Position numbers and translations under genes: made by a program. A DNA stretch of 8,087 nucleotides from Planctomycetaceae bacterium (GTDB taxonomy: Bacteria; Planctomycetota; Planctomycetia; Pirellulales; Pirellulaceae), in the NCBI GenBank assembly GCA_003506095.1, contig DNWZ01000626.1:1-8087 (forward strand). Direction: 5' to 3'. Below are positions 6,641-8,087 of this stretch, piece by piece; within the stretch, counting starts at the first letter, position 1, and the number at the start of each line of letters is the position of its first letter. The notes beneath the pieces are model-generated. The model was not told the origin of the DNA, ran no database searches, and was given only the letters and a program-made list of their open reading frames with translations.

Positions 6641-6856
6641 AGAAGGGTTTTTGGACTTTCGAGTCAATCCATGACTATCCAAATCCACCCATCACCGCCT
6701 GCGCGTCGGATCGGTCGGCACGACGCAATCCAATGGTTGTCAAGCAAGGCTTGAACGGATGCCGCGTTTGAGAATCGTTTGCTTGCGAGTTTCGATCGAC
6801 CTCACAAATCAATGTATCGCTAGTCCCTTCTACTCATACAAGAAAAGAAACCCCGA

Positions 6857-8087
<1,231 letters not shown>

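Larger units (their letters stand above)
6301..6856. other. Divergent intergenic region, 556 bp
   Basis: This separates the minus-strand operon from the plus-strand RTX gene and must hold promoters for both, but I see no convincing -35/-10 or sigma-54 pair on either strand. It holds a triple 12-bp repeat (6352-6386) and hairpins at 6517-6532, 6539-6560 (AGCCT/AGGCT), 6604-6640 and 6740-6754 (TCAAGC-AAG-GCTTGA). Tiny plus-strand frames occur at 6312-6416 (34 codons) and 6671-6754 (27 codons), neither with coding support. The base composition is patchier and more AT-rich than the genes. Confidence 0.7.

Noticed and set aside
6634..6652. Rho-independent terminator formed by hairpin B and the T-run
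   Set aside because: The stem is AT-rich and the T-run begins seven bases after it, with no gene ending just upstream on the plus strand.

Overview
The window looks like chromosomal DNA from a planctomycete of the Rhodopirellula/Pirellula type. This is an inference from style and protein families, not from a marker gene. The clues are moderate GC, almost no Shine-Dalgarno sequences, a GAF-containing HlyD adaptor next to an M50-peptidase/HlyD fusion, and a large RTX protein whose N-terminus carries an EPLILMSAS motif resembling the LEPR-XLL type leader of planctomycete surface proteins. No rRNA, tRNA, CRISPR array, insertion sequence or integrase gene was seen.

Layout. Positions 1-6300 hold a tightly packed minus-strand operon, read right to left: a PilZ-domain protein (6300-5896); a GAF domain + transmembrane + HlyD-type membrane-fusion protein (5853-3895); a PqqD-like + M50 site-2-type metalloprotease + HlyD-like fusion (3862-1676); a possible 22-codon linking ORF (1673-1605); an exported RND/HlyD-type periplasmic adaptor (1608-727); an unrecognised 80-residue protein whose ATG overlaps the previous stop as TAATG (727-485); and a signal-anchored repeat protein (510 to beyond the left edge) containing four 14-residue repeats from a 42-bp tandem repeat. 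Positions 6301-6856 are a 556-bp divergent intergenic region with a triple 12-bp repeat and several hairpins. From 6857 to the right edge, on the plus strand, runs an RTX protein: leader motif, Thr/Pro-rich linker, two RTX nonapeptide blocks each with the same cap (an indel-free 148-residue duplication), then a Gly/Ala-only tract from a 13-copy GCAGGA microsatellite. It continues off the window.

How it may work together (inference). The divergent arrangement suggests the minus-strand operon exports or matures the RTX protein, or a class of proteins with the same leader. Three different membrane-fusion subunits could build a heteromeric periplasmic conduit. The protease fusion has an intact HExxH and NPxxxFDG pair plus a peptide-binding-like PqqD domain, so it could recognise and cut the leader. 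The PilZ protein and the cytoplasmic GAF domain would supply signal input. No ABC ATPase and no recognisable outer-membrane factor lie in the window, so the energy source and outer-membrane exit are unknown. The partial repeat protein at the left edge is the only visible candidate for a further envelope component.
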